Positions 34,949-42,875 of a stretch of DNA of 64,000 nucleotides are shown here, piece after piece. The notes beneath the pieces were generated by a model, which was not told where the DNA came from, ran no database searches, and saw only the letters and a list, made by a program, of their open reading frames with translations. The stretch is from Sporichthya polymorpha DSM 43042 (GTDB taxonomy: Bacteria > Actinomycetota > Actinomycetes > Sporichthyales > Sporichthyaceae), in assembly GCF_000384115.1 (NCBI RefSeq), contig NZ_KB913029.1, positions 2,703,057-2,767,056 of the forward strand, given 5' to 3'. Within the stretch, counting starts at the first letter, position 1; every line of letters starts with the position of its first letter. The position numbers and the translations under genes were made by a program.

Positions 34949-36610
34949 ATGCCTGACGCCTCCTCCCGCTGGTCCGCCTCCCGCTTCGTCGGGGGGTCAG
35001 AAGGCCGTGTCGACACGCTCGACAACGCGGACTGCAAGCCCGACGTCTGCTGGACGACGGGCAACGTCGCCGACGCCTTCCCGGGTGTGTTCACCGCCTT
35101 CACCTTCTCCTTCGTGCACGAGCCGATGGAGATCGCGATGCGGCGGATGTTCCACACGCTCGGGGTCTTCACCGCCGACGAGCTCAGCGTCTCGCCGCGG
35201 CTGGAGGACCAGTTCTGGAACGCCTTCGCCGGGCGGGCCGCGGCGAACATCGACCAGTTCCGTCGGGTCGCCGGCCTGCTGCCGGGGACGTCGGCGACGG
35301 CGATCGAGCAGCAGCTGTTCGGCTACGTCCGGCCGGAGACCGTCGACGACAACAGCCTGCACCGGTACCCCGCGATCCTCGCGAAGGCGCCGCGTGCGGT
35401 GACCACGCTGCCGAAGCGGCACGACGCGATGTTCGCCGACCTGCGCGCCTGGCGCCTCGCGTCGCTCGCGCGCGTCCCCGACCTCGACGAGGCGGGTTGT
35501 CTCGAGCTGATCGGCGACGCCAAGCACCGCTTCGGGCGCTTCATGCTCGAGCACCTCATCGTCGCGTTCGTCAGCTCGGGCCTTGCCGACCGGCTGACCG
35601 ACCTCACGACCAAGGCCGGGCTGCCCGGGTTGGAGGCGCGGCTGCTCTCCGGCGTCGGGTCGGACGAGAACGAGGTCGCGAACGACCTGTGGGAGCTTGC
35701 GCACGAGCAGCTCTCGTTGGCGGAGTTCCTCGACCGGCACGGGTACCACGGCCCGAACGAGGGTCAGATCTCCGGCGTCTCCTGGCGTGAGGACCCGTCA
35801 CCGGTGCTGAACCGGCTCGCCGACTACCGCAACATTGCGGCCGACGACCCGCGGGCGCCGCGCAACCGCAGCGCCGCGCAGGCGCGGCTGCGGGCCGAGG
35901 CGGCGGCGGAACTCGGCAGCACGTCGCGGGTCGTGGGCGCGCAGGTCCGGCTCCTGGTGAAACTGACGGCCCGTTTCCTGGCGCTGCGCGAGCAGGGCAA
36001 GGCGGGCTACCTGCTGACCTTCGACGTGACCAAGGCGGCCTGCCGGCGGCTCGGGGCGTTGCTCGTGGAGCGCGGCGTGCTCGCCGACCCGGAGGACGTC
36101 TTCCACCTCACCCACGGCGAGCTCGTCGACGGGCTGACCGACCTGCCGGGCGGGCTCTCGGTGGCCGACCTCGTCGCGACCCGGCGGGCGCTGTACGAGG
36201 AGCGCACGGATCTGCGCCTTCCGCAGGCGTGGCAGGGCGTCCCGGTGCTGACCAAGGTCGAGGAGCCCTCGGCCGAGGGCTCGGCGGTCGGCGCGGTCGT
36301 GAAGGGTCTTGCCGCCAGCAGCGGCGTCGCCGAGGGTCGCGCCCGTGTGGTCCGCGACCCCGCGACCGCGGAGTTCGACGACGGCGACATCCTCGTCTGC
36401 GAGAACACCGACCCGGGCTGGATCTCGCTCTTCCTGGTCGCCGCAGCGGTTGTGACCGACCAGGGCGGCATGCTCAGCCACGGCCCGATCGTGGCCCGCG
36501 AGCTCGGCCTGCCGTGCGTCTGCGGGACCGAGGACGGCAGCCGCCGCATCGCCGACGGCCAGCGGGTGCGGGTCGACGGCGACGCCGGCATCGTCACGGT
36601 GCTGGAGTGA
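34949..36610 (+). CDS. PEP-utilising mobile-domain protein lacking ATP-grasp
   Basis: This 553-residue protein ends in a PEP-utilising phosphohistidine domain (about residues 455-553) with the catalytic His511 in TDQGGMLSHGPIVARELGLP. The central part is helical and resembles the middle region of PEP synthase/rifampin phosphotransferase-like proteins, beginning WTTGNVADAFPGVFTAFTFSF. The ATP-grasp domain that normally precedes this (about 300 residues) is absent, and the start region is short. It may work with a separate nucleotide-binding partner or have a non-phosphotransfer role. It is the last gene of the membrane/NorEF-like operon, 9 bp after the NorF-like stop. Confidence 0.85.
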   Translation: MPDASSRWSASRFVGGSEGRVDTLDNADCKPDVCWTTGNVADAFPGVFTAFTFSFVHEPMEIAMRRMFHTLGVFTADELSVSPRLEDQFWNAFAGRAAANIDQFRRVAGLLPGTSATAIEQQLFGYVRPETVDDNSLHRYPAILAKAPRAVTTLPKRHDAMFADLRAWRLASLARVPDLDEAGCLELIGDAKHRFGRFMLEHLIVAFVSSGLADRLTDLTTKAGLPGLEARLLSGVGSDENEVANDLWELAHEQLSLAEFLDRHGYHGPNEGQISGVSWREDPSPVLNRLADYRNIAADDPRAPRNRSAAQARLRAEAAAELGSTSRVVGAQVRLLVKLTARFLALREQGKAGYLLTFDVTKAACRRLGALLVERGVLADPEDVFHLTHGELVDGLTDLPGGLSVADLVATRRALYEERTDLRLPQAWQGVPVLTKVEEPSAEGSAVGAVVKGLAASSGVAEGRARVVRDPATAEFDDGDILVCENTDPGWISLFLVAAAVVTDQGGMLSHGPIVARELGLPCVCGTEDGSRRIADGQRVRVDGDAGIVTVLE

Positions 36611-36731
36611 TTGTCGGGACTTGAGGGACAAATCGGACAATCCTGGTAATTTCCTCACGTTCGGATGAGCCGGGGTTGGGCGGACCGGCGGAACGATGGG
36701 CACCTGAATTTTTCGCCTGTCGGAGGCCCTC

Positions 36732-37229
36732 ATGCGGAAGCTCACCCGCGCTGCGCTCGTCCTCGGCTCCTCGGCCGCGCTCGTCCTCGGGACCGCGGCC
36801 GCGTCCCCCGCTGCCCGGCCCGCCGACGACGGCGTCCTCGGCGCGATCCTCGGCGGTGCCCACGACCGCGTCGGCGACCGCGACGGCCACGACTGGGACG
36901 AGAACGAGTCCCGGTGGACCGAGGAGGTCGACCGCTGGAAGGACGACGACCGGTGGGACAGCGACCGGTGGGACAGCGACCGGTGGGACTGGGAGAACGA
37001 GGACGAGGACGACGACCGCGACTTCCGCTGGGAGAACGACGACTCCGACTCCGACGACGGCGCCTCTGTCCTCGAGCTCGGCGGCCTCCAGCTGATCACC
37101 GTCACCGAGGGCGTCGAGCTTCTCAACCTTGACCTCGGCGACGAGGACCTCGAGGACCGTCGCTGGAACGATCGCGACGCCGATGACGACGATGACGGCG
37201 GCCTGAACATCGGCGGCCTTCTCGGCTGA
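36732..37229 (+). CDS. Secreted Asp-rich protein with DRWDS repeats
   Basis: This 165-residue protein has a signal peptide (cleavage near ASPAARPAD) and an extremely acidic body. Residues about 70-90 contain DDRWDSDRWDSDRWDWENED, a five-residue DRWDS repeat encoded by a 15-bp DNA repeat (36949-36990). A later uncharged segment, ASVLELGGLQLITVTEGVELL, could form a short beta hairpin. There are no Cys residues and no anchor. GGAGG precedes the ATG. The Asp density suggests calcium binding or a surface coat role, by composition only. Confidence 0.75.
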   Translation: MRKLTRAALVLGSSAALVLGTAAASPAARPADDGVLGAILGGAHDRVGDRDGHDWDENESRWTEEVDRWKDDDRWDSDRWDSDRWDWENEDEDDDRDFRWENDDSDSDDGASVLELGGLQLITVTEGVELLNLDLGDEDLEDRRWNDRDADDDDDGGLNIGGLLG

Positions 37230-37271
37230 CGCCGCGTCAGATCCTGGGCGCACCCGCCTCCGGCGCCCGTA

Positions 37272-37308
37272 CCGGCACGGGGACCCTCACGGGGGGTCCC
37301 CGTGTCGG
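37272..37308. terminator. Terminator after the Asp-rich protein gene
   Basis: CCGGCACGGGGACC (37272-37285) pairs with GGTCCCCGTGTCGG (37295-37308), one G-T pair in 14, around a 9-nt loop. It lies 43 bp after the stop codon. No T-run follows. Confidence 0.75.
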
Positions 37309-37394
37309 CGTGTGCAGCCAAGACCGGGGCTCCGCTTCGCTGACTTAGCGTCAGAAATCTGTGACTACAGGGGCAGGCGAGGTTGCCATAGTAC

Positions 37395-37423
37395 TAGAAC
37401 ATATGTTCGAATACCGGTAAGCT
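37395..37423 (+). promoter_or_regulatory. LexA SOS box and leaderless promoter of the HNH gene
   Basis: TAGAACATATGTTCGA (37395-37410) matches the mycobacterial/actinobacterial SOS consensus TCGAAC-N4-GTTCGA at 11 of 12 positions. It covers the expected -35 region. A -10 box TAAGCT (37418-37423) follows and lies 6 nt before the ATG at 37430, implying a leaderless, LexA-repressed transcript induced by DNA damage. Confidence 0.8.
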
Positions 37424-37429
37424 CTGTCC

Positions 37430-38881
37430 ATGACCGTGGGGGCGGTGGCGGGGACGCATCCGGCAGTGACGCTGCTGGCGGACGCCGCCGAGCTCACTCG
37501 CAAGGCCGTGGCGATGCTCGCTCCGGAAGAGGTCTGGACCCTCACCAGCGCCGACCTGGAGCTGACCCTTCGCGCCCAGTCTGAGCTCGACTCCGCGGTC
37601 GCGGCGGTCGGGGTGCGGGCGGTGCGGGAGGCCGATGTCCGCGGGCTTTCGCTGGCCGACGGGAAGATCTCGACCGCGGTCTGGCTGGGCCAGAAGCTGA
37701 ACCTGCACCCGGTCGAGGCGCGGGCGCGGGTCAAGGACGCCGACATCCTCTCTCGCAAGGGCACCGCCACCGTCGAAGCTCTCGCCGACGGAAAGCTCAA
37801 CCGGGATCAGGCCCGCGCGGTCGCGCGGAGTCTGCGCAAGATCGAACCCATCGGCTCGGCATCGGAACTCGCGAAGGCGGAGACGTTCCTGCTGGCCAAG
37901 TCCCACGGCGTGGACCCCGGGGCGATCCTGCGCCTGGGCAAGCACATCGAAGAGGTCATCGACGAGGACGGCAAACCCCCGGCACCGGACCCGGACGACC
38001 CCACCGGCGACGCCCCGGCGGAGTCCAAGCGAGCGGCCCGCGCGCAGCGGAAGCGGTCGCTGACGATCACGGATCTGGGCAACGGGCTGCACCGCGTCCG
38101 CGGGGAGCTGACTGACGAGGTCGCGGCCCTGGTCAAGGCCGCCCTCGACCCCCTCGCCGCCCCGCGACCCGCCGTGAACGGCCAGCGCGACGAACGATCA
38201 GCTCTGCAGCGCCGGCACGACGCGCTCGGGGACGTGTTCCGCCAGTTCCTGCGCTTCGGGGATCTCCCCCCGTCCCACGGTGTCCGGCCGCACCTGCACG
38301 TGACCGCGTCGGTGGAGACCATGGCCGGGGACACCGGGCACCCGTTCGCCCGCACCGCGACCGGTGAGGACCTGGACATCGCCACCGTGCAGCGGATCGC
38401 CTGCGACGCGGGGATCACCCCGATCGTGGCGAACACCCTCGGGGTGCCGTTGGCGATGGGCCGCGAGGTCCGCACCGCCACCCCGGCCCAGTGGGCGGCG
38501 CTGGTCGCCCGGGACATCGGCTGCATCGGCGACGGCTGTACCCGTCCCGCAGCGTGGTGCGAAGCGCACCATATTGAGTGGTGGGACCGGGACGACGGAC
38601 CGACCGACGTGGACAAGATGGCCCTGGTCTGCTCCCACGAACACTATCTGATCCGATCATCACCGCGCAGAGACCCACCGCAACCACTGACCGCGTTGCA
38701 AGGGAAGGGCTGGGGAGTGCGGATGGCCGCCGACGGCCATCCGGAGATGATCCCTCCGAAGTGGGTGGACCCGGAGCAACGCCCGAGACGTAACGCCCAC
38801 TGGCAACTCATCCGCAACGGCCTCAAGGTTCCGCCGGAGGAACCGCCACGGCCCCCACCGGAAACGCCCCGCCGCGAGTAG
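37430..38881 (+). CDS. HNH endonuclease-domain protein, DUF222/13E12 family
   Basis: This 483-residue protein has an N-terminal DUF222 region (about residues 20-330) of the 13E12 repeat family and a C-terminal HNH nuclease motif: IGCIGDGCTRPAAWCEAHHI, then DVDKMALVCSHEHYLI. The Cys residues (GDGC, AWC) and the His pair fit a metal-stabilised beta-beta-alpha-metal fold. The C-terminal tail is Pro-rich. A LexA box directly upstream indicates DNA-damage control, as reported for several mycobacterial 13E12 genes. The family is multicopy and often considered mobile, but no inverted ends or target duplications were seen here. Biological role unknown. Confidence 0.9.
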   Translation: MTVGAVAGTHPAVTLLADAAELTRKAVAMLAPEEVWTLTSADLELTLRAQSELDSAVAAVGVRAVREADVRGLSLADGKISTAVWLGQKLNLHPVEARARVKDADILSRKGTATVEALADGKLNRDQARAVARSLRKIEPIGSASELAKAETFLLAKSHGVDPGAILRLGKHIEEVIDEDGKPPAPDPDDPTGDAPAESKRAARAQRKRSLTITDLGNGLHRVRGELTDEVAALVKAALDPLAAPRPAVNGQRDERSALQRRHDALGDVFRQFLRFGDLPPSHGVRPHLHVTASVETMAGDTGHPFARTATGEDLDIATVQRIACDAGITPIVANTLGVPLAMGREVRTATPAQWAALVARDIGCIGDGCTRPAAWCEAHHIEWWDRDDGPTDVDKMALVCSHEHYLIRSSPRRDPPQPLTALQGKGWGVRMAADGHPEMIPPKWVDPEQRPRRNAHWQLIRNGLKVPPEEPPRPPPETPRRE

Positions 38882-38889
38882 AACGTTGG

Positions 38890-40206
38890 TCAGTCGAGGG
38901 TGTGGCCGGCGGCTTCGAGCATCCCGGCCCAGGTGTGGACCTTGACGCGGGCGGCGTTGCCGCGCTTCTCGCCGAGGGCTTTCTCGGCGGCGTCGAGGGA
39001 GTTCCAGTTCTCGAGCTCGACGAGCTTGGCGACGCGGGAGCGGACGAGCTCCAGCGCGGCGCCGGGGCTGACCTCGCGCTTCAGGAGCTCGTCGCGGTCG
39101 CCGAGGATCACCTCGACGGTGTGGTCGGCGTCGGAGCGGTTGGTGCCGATGACGCCGGTGGCGCCGCGCTTGACCCAGCCGGCGGCGTACTCGCCGAGCT
39201 CGACCTGACCGCCGATGACGCGGTGGTCCTCGGTCGGGACGACCTTGTTCGCCTCGTCGAACGGGACGCCCGGCACGGGGACACCGAGGTAGCCGATCGA
39301 GCGGAAGACCAGCCCGACCGGGAGGTCCTCGCTGCCGTCGCCGGCCTTGATGCGCAGACCCTCGACGCGGTCGGTGCCGAGCACCTCCTGCGGCGGCGCG
39401 TAGAAGTGCAGGTGCAGGCGACGCTCGGCGCCGGTGCGCTCGCGGGTCGACCACGAGCGCATCTCGTCGACCATCTTCTGCAGGTTCTTCTCGAGCTCGT
39501 CTGGGATGTCCGCGAAGTGCGCGGGGTCGACGATCACGTCGACGCCCTCGAGCTCGCCCATCTCACGCAGTTCCTTGAGCGTGAACTTCACGTGCTCCGG
39601 GCCACGACGGCCGACGATGTGCACGTCGCGGATCTGGGAGGCGCGCAGCGCGTCGAGGACGGTGTCCGGCACGTCGGTGGGGGAGAGCTCCTCGGGGTTG
39701 CGGACGAGGATCCGCGCGACGTCGAGGGCGACGTTCCCCAGGCCGATCACCGCGGCGTGCTGGGAGTCGAGCTGCACCGGCTGGGTCTCGGCGTCGGGGT
39801 GCCCGCAGTACCAGGCGACGAAGTCGGTGGCCGCGATGCTGCCGGGCAGATTCTCGCCGGGGATGCCCATCGGGCGGTCCGTCGAGGCGCCCACCGTGTA
39901 GACCACCGCGTGGTAGTCCGCGAGCAGTTCGGTGGTGGTCAGGTCGCGACCGAGCTCGACGTTGCCGAAGAACCGGACCGTCGGGTTCTCGATGACCTTC
40001 TGCAGCGTCCCGGCCAGGTTCTTCATCTTGAGGTGGTCCGGTGCGACGCCGTAGCGGAGCAGACCGAACGGTGCCGGCAGGCGGTCGTAGATGTCGACCT
40101 CGGTCCCCGGCTCCTTCTTGGTCAGGGAGTCGGCGACGTAGATTCCGGCCGGTCCGGCACCGACCACAGCAACACGGAGCGGGCCACCCGCAGCAGGCGA
40201 AGTCAC
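38890..40206 (-). CDS. Ferredoxin-NADP reductase (adrenodoxin-reductase type, FprA-like)
   Basis: This 438-residue flavoprotein is of the mitochondrial adrenodoxin reductase family. It has an N-terminal FAD Rossmann motif (VAVVGAGPAGIYVADSL), LLRYGVAPDHLKMKN, an NADP-binding motif (AAVIGLGNVALDVARIL), HIVGRRGPEHVKFT, and the late GWVKRGATGVIGTNRSDA near the flavin site. It would reduce a ferredoxin for P450s or other oxygenases. The GTG start is backed by TAGGCT (40218-40213) 6 nt upstream, so its transcript is probably leaderless and starts inside the end of the preceding TetR gene. Confidence 0.93.
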   Translation of the reverse strand: MTSPAAGGPLRVAVVGAGPAGIYVADSLTKKEPGTEVDIYDRLPAPFGLLRYGVAPDHLKMKNLAGTLQKVIENPTVRFFGNVELGRDLTTTELLADYHAVVYTVGASTDRPMGIPGENLPGSIAATDFVAWYCGHPDAETQPVQLDSQHAAVIGLGNVALDVARILVRNPEELSPTDVPDTVLDALRASQIRDVHIVGRRGPEHVKFTLKELREMGELEGVDVIVDPAHFADIPDELEKNLQKMVDEMRSWSTRERTGAERRLHLHFYAPPQEVLGTDRVEGLRIKAGDGSEDLPVGLVFRSIGYLGVPVPGVPFDEANKVVPTEDHRVIGGQVELGEYAAGWVKRGATGVIGTNRSDADHTVEVILGDRDELLKREVSPGAALELVRSRVAKLVELENWNSLDAAEKALGEKRGNAARVKVHTWAGMLEAAGHTLD

Positions 40207-40215
40207 CCGGGCAGC

Positions 40216-40836
40216 CTAGCCAGCCCCGTAGATCGCGCTCTCGATGGTCGCCCCCAGGGCAGCGTTGACATCGAGCAGCAGATGCGGGTTCTCGGCATCG
40301 GCCCCGGCCTCGTACCAGGCGCGTTCCAGGGTCCAGACGAGCGCGCTGCCCAGCGTGGCCGCGGGCACATCGAGCGAGGAGGCCGCGTCCCGATGGGTGT
40401 CCTCGATCAGCTTGGTCACGGCGGCCGCGAGCCGACGTTGCGCCCCGAGATGAACCTCGCGAATGGCGGCGTGCCGGGGCCACTCCTCGATCGCCGTCCG
40501 GAAGACGGCCGCGTCCGCCGGCGTGAAGTTCAGCCACGTCGCGATTGCCTCGCGCAGCGCGGGCGGCCGTCGCGTCGCATCGTTGGCGAACAGGGTCTCG
40601 AACGCCGGCACACCCCGCGCGTAGACCTGGTCCAGCAGCGCGGCGAAGGCGTCCTCCTTGCTCGCGTAGTAGAAGTAGAACGTCCCGCGCGAGACCTTCG
40701 CCGCCTTCAGGATCTCGGCGATCCGCAGCTCGTCGAGCGTCGCCTCCTGGAGCAGCTGCGCGAGGACGTCGAGGATCTCCTGCCGGAACGCGCCGGCGCT
40801 CGCCCCGACCGGGGCGTTGGGAGATTCCTTGGTCAC
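40216..40836 (-). CDS. TetR-family transcriptional regulator
   Basis: This 206-residue protein has the N-terminal helix-turn-helix in LDELRIAEILKAAKVSRGTF followed by YFYYASKEDAFAALL, and a helical effector domain. It starts with GTG overlapping the stop of the upstream TetR gene (GTGA). The frame is open further upstream, but that part is out of frame with the other regulator and has no TetR content. The last codon (TAG) is part of the -10 box of the next gene. Target and ligand are unknown. Confidence 0.9.
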   Translation of the reverse strand: MTKESPNAPVGASAGAFRQEILDVLAQLLQEATLDELRIAEILKAAKVSRGTFYFYYASKEDAFAALLDQVYARGVPAFETLFANDATRRPPALREAIATWLNFTPADAAVFRTAIEEWPRHAAIREVHLGAQRRLAAAVTKLIEDTHRDAASSLDVPAATLGSALVWTLERAWYEAGADAENPHLLLDVNAALGATIESAIYGAG

Positions 40837-41492
40837 GACGTCACCACCGGGCCGCGGGGATCGCCGTAGATGGCGGCCATGCAGATCGCGACGGTCGCGT
40901 CGAGGCGCTGCGCCGCGGTGCGGAGCTTGGGATCGGTCCCGGTCGAACCGACGTAGAAGATGCGCTCGGCCGCGGAGATCAGCATCGCCGCGATGACCGG
41001 GGCGGCCAGGCCCGAGCCCGCGCGGCCGGCGGTGCGCTGCTGCTCGATCTGGGTGGTGAGGGTCTGCCGGAACGGCTCGGACACCGCCGACCAGACCTTC
41101 GCGAGGTCCGGCACCGCGTGCTGGTTCTCCAGCACCGCCGAGATCACGGCGCGGTGCTCGAACCACAGCTCCATCGCGGGGCGCAGACTGGCGCGCAACG
41201 CGGCGGCCGGGTCGGTCCACTCCGCCTCGAGTTCGGTGTGGGTCTCGGCGAACATGTCCTCGAAGATCGTCGTCATCAGCGCCGTGACGACGTCGTGCTT
41301 CGACGAGAAGTAGTGGTAGAAGCTCGCCCGCGAGAGCTCGGCCTCGGCGATGATCTGCGCGACCGAGATCTCGTGCAGCGGCGTGGTGGCCAGCAGCTTC
41401 TCGGTCGCGGCGAAGATCGCCTTCTCGACCGCCTGGTCCCCGGTGTGCGCGCGCGGTCGCCGACGCGGGGGAGGCGCGGCGGTGGGCTTCAC
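40833..41492 (-). CDS. TetR-family transcriptional regulator
   Basis: This 219-residue protein has a basic N-terminal extension (PPPRRRPRAHTGDQAVE), a helix-turn-helix in LHEISVAQIIAEAELSRASF and YHYFSSKHDVV, and a longer helical ligand domain. It starts with GTG overlapping the isochorismate synthase stop (GTGA). It is only distantly similar to the next TetR protein, although the two are encoded back to back and coupled, so they may form a heterodimer or act on different targets. Confidence 0.9.
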   Translation of the reverse strand: MKPTAAPPPRRRPRAHTGDQAVEKAIFAATEKLLATTPLHEISVAQIIAEAELSRASFYHYFSSKHDVVTALMTTIFEDMFAETHTELEAEWTDPAAALRASLRPAMELWFEHRAVISAVLENQHAVPDLAKVWSAVSEPFRQTLTTQIEQQRTAGRAGSGLAAPVIAAMLISAAERIFYVGSTGTDPKLRTAAQRLDATVAICMAAIYGDPRGPVVTS

Positions 41493-42736
41493 CCCTCCAG
41501 CACCTCGCGCACGGCGACGAACTTCGCCTGCGCCTCGGCGAACTCCGACTCGGGGTCGGAGCCGGCGACGATGCCGCACCCGGCGAACAGACGCAGCCGC
41601 GCACCGTCGACCTCGGCGCACCGCAGCGCGATGCCCCACTCGCCGTCGCCGCGGGCGTCCATCCAGCCGACGGGGCCGGCGTAGCGGCCGCGGTCCATGC
41701 CCTCGAGTTGGGCGATCGCGCGGCCGGCCCGGCCGGTCGGGGTCCCGCACACCGCCGCGGTGGGGTGCAGCAGCCCGGCGAGGCTGAGGGCGTCGGTCGG
41801 GGTGCCGTTGAGGCTGGCGCGGGTGCGCAGGGTCCCGGTCACCTCGCTGGCCAGGTGCGAGACGTTCGCGAGCTCCATCACGCTCGGCTGCTGGGGAACG
41901 CGCAGCTCGGTGCAGTAGGGAGCGATCGCGTCGAAGGCCGACCGCACCGCGTACTCGTGCTCCTCGCGGTCCTTGTCCGAGGCCAGCAGTCGGGCGGCGG
42001 CGTCGGCCGCCCACGCCGTTCCGGCCAGGACGCGGGAGACGACGTGATCGCCCTCGCGCCGCACCAGCAGCTCGGGGGTCGCGCCGACCAGCCCGTCGAC
42101 GGAGAACGTGTAGCAGGCGGGGAAGCGCTGGTTCAGGCGGCGCACCAGGTGGCGGACGTCGACGGGGGCGTCGGCGCGCGCGATCAGGTCGCGGGCCAGG
42201 ACGACCTTCGACAGCTGCCCGGCGCGGATGCGCTCGACCGCGGTCGCCACCGCTCGGCGCCACTCGTCCGCGTCCAGCGCGCCGTCGGTGAACTCGACGT
42301 TCTGCGGACCGGACGCGGCGGGGACCGGACGGTCCAGCTCCGGCTCGCCGCTGCCGATCACGGTCAGCCAGCTGCGGCCGTCGCGGCGGCCGAGCACGAC
42401 CTGCGGGACGACGAGCACGGACGAGGTCGGACCGTCGGCGAAGGTGAAGCTACCGAAGGCGACCGGCCCGGTGCCCGGCAGCTGCACCTGGTCGGAGACG
42501 ACCGCGTCGAGGTGCAGGGCGCGCCACCACTCCACCGCCGAGGCGAACCGGTCGGGACCGGAGACCACCAGACGGGTCGCCTCGCCCCAGCCGATCAGGC
42601 CCTCGCCGTCGTGCACCCAGGCGAGCGGCCGGCCGGGTGGGACGAGATCCACCAGCGCCGCGGTCGCCCGCGGGTCGGACGTGTTCAGCTCGACCGTGCG
42701 GACCACCAGCGGCTCGAGGGAGGTCGCAGTGGTCAA
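41489..42736 (-). CDS. menF: Isochorismate synthase (menaquinone pathway type)
   Basis: This is a chorismate-utilising enzyme of 415 residues if TTG 42736 is used. It isomerises chorismate to isochorismate, the entry to menaquinone (or to a siderophore). Motifs include LSKVVLARDL, FPACYTFSVDGLVGATPELL, HPTAAVCGTPTGRA, YAGPVGWMDARGDGEW and AGCGIVAGSDPESEFAEAQ. TTG 42736 is preceded by AGAGGGGGG; a GTG at 42769 is an alternative. Because menG is divergent next door and no siderophore genes are seen, menaquinone synthesis is the better reading, hence menF rather than entC. Two TetR genes follow, coupled by GTGA overlaps. Confidence 0.87.
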   Translation of the reverse strand: MTTATSLEPLVVRTVELNTSDPRATAALVDLVPPGRPLAWVHDGEGLIGWGEATRLVVSGPDRFASAVEWWRALHLDAVVSDQVQLPGTGPVAFGSFTFADGPTSSVLVVPQVVLGRRDGRSWLTVIGSGEPELDRPVPAASGPQNVEFTDGALDADEWRRAVATAVERIRAGQLSKVVLARDLIARADAPVDVRHLVRRLNQRFPACYTFSVDGLVGATPELLVRREGDHVVSRVLAGTAWAADAAARLLASDKDREEHEYAVRSAFDAIAPYCTELRVPQQPSVMELANVSHLASEVTGTLRTRASLNGTPTDALSLAGLLHPTAAVCGTPTGRAGRAIAQLEGMDRGRYAGPVGWMDARGDGEWGIALRCAEVDGARLRLFAGCGIVAGSDPESEFAEAQAKFVAVREVLEG

Positions 42737-42852
42737 CGGACGCCCCCCTCTGCGCGAGTGTCTGAACACGGTGTCGACGGCGCTCCAGCCTACGCGGGGG
42801 CCGTCCGCGGGGGTGGTGCCAGGTCAGTGAGGTTGCTCGCCCGTCGTGTTGG

Positions 42853-42875
42853 CAGGATGAGCCCGTGACGTGCGC
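42853..42875 (+). promoter_or_regulatory. Promoter of menG with possible four-codon leader
   Basis: CAGGAT (42853-42858) is a likely -10 box. GTG at 42865, 6 nt later, would begin a tiny leaderless frame GTG-ACG-TGC-GCA-TGA whose stop overlaps the menG ATG at 42876 (ATGA). The same CAGGATGAGCCC sequence precedes phosphoketolase (12788-12799). No Shine-Dalgarno sequence is present. Coupled initiation is possible but untested. Confidence 0.4.

Noticed and set aside
36613-36634. DosR-like half-site (TCGGGACTT) before the Asp-rich protein gene
   Set aside because: The right half is missing, and the gene has no link to hypoxia.
37430-38881. Homing or transposable element around the 13E12 HNH gene
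   Set aside because: No terminal inverted repeats, target-site duplication, integrase or intron-like boundaries are visible; the neighbours are intact.
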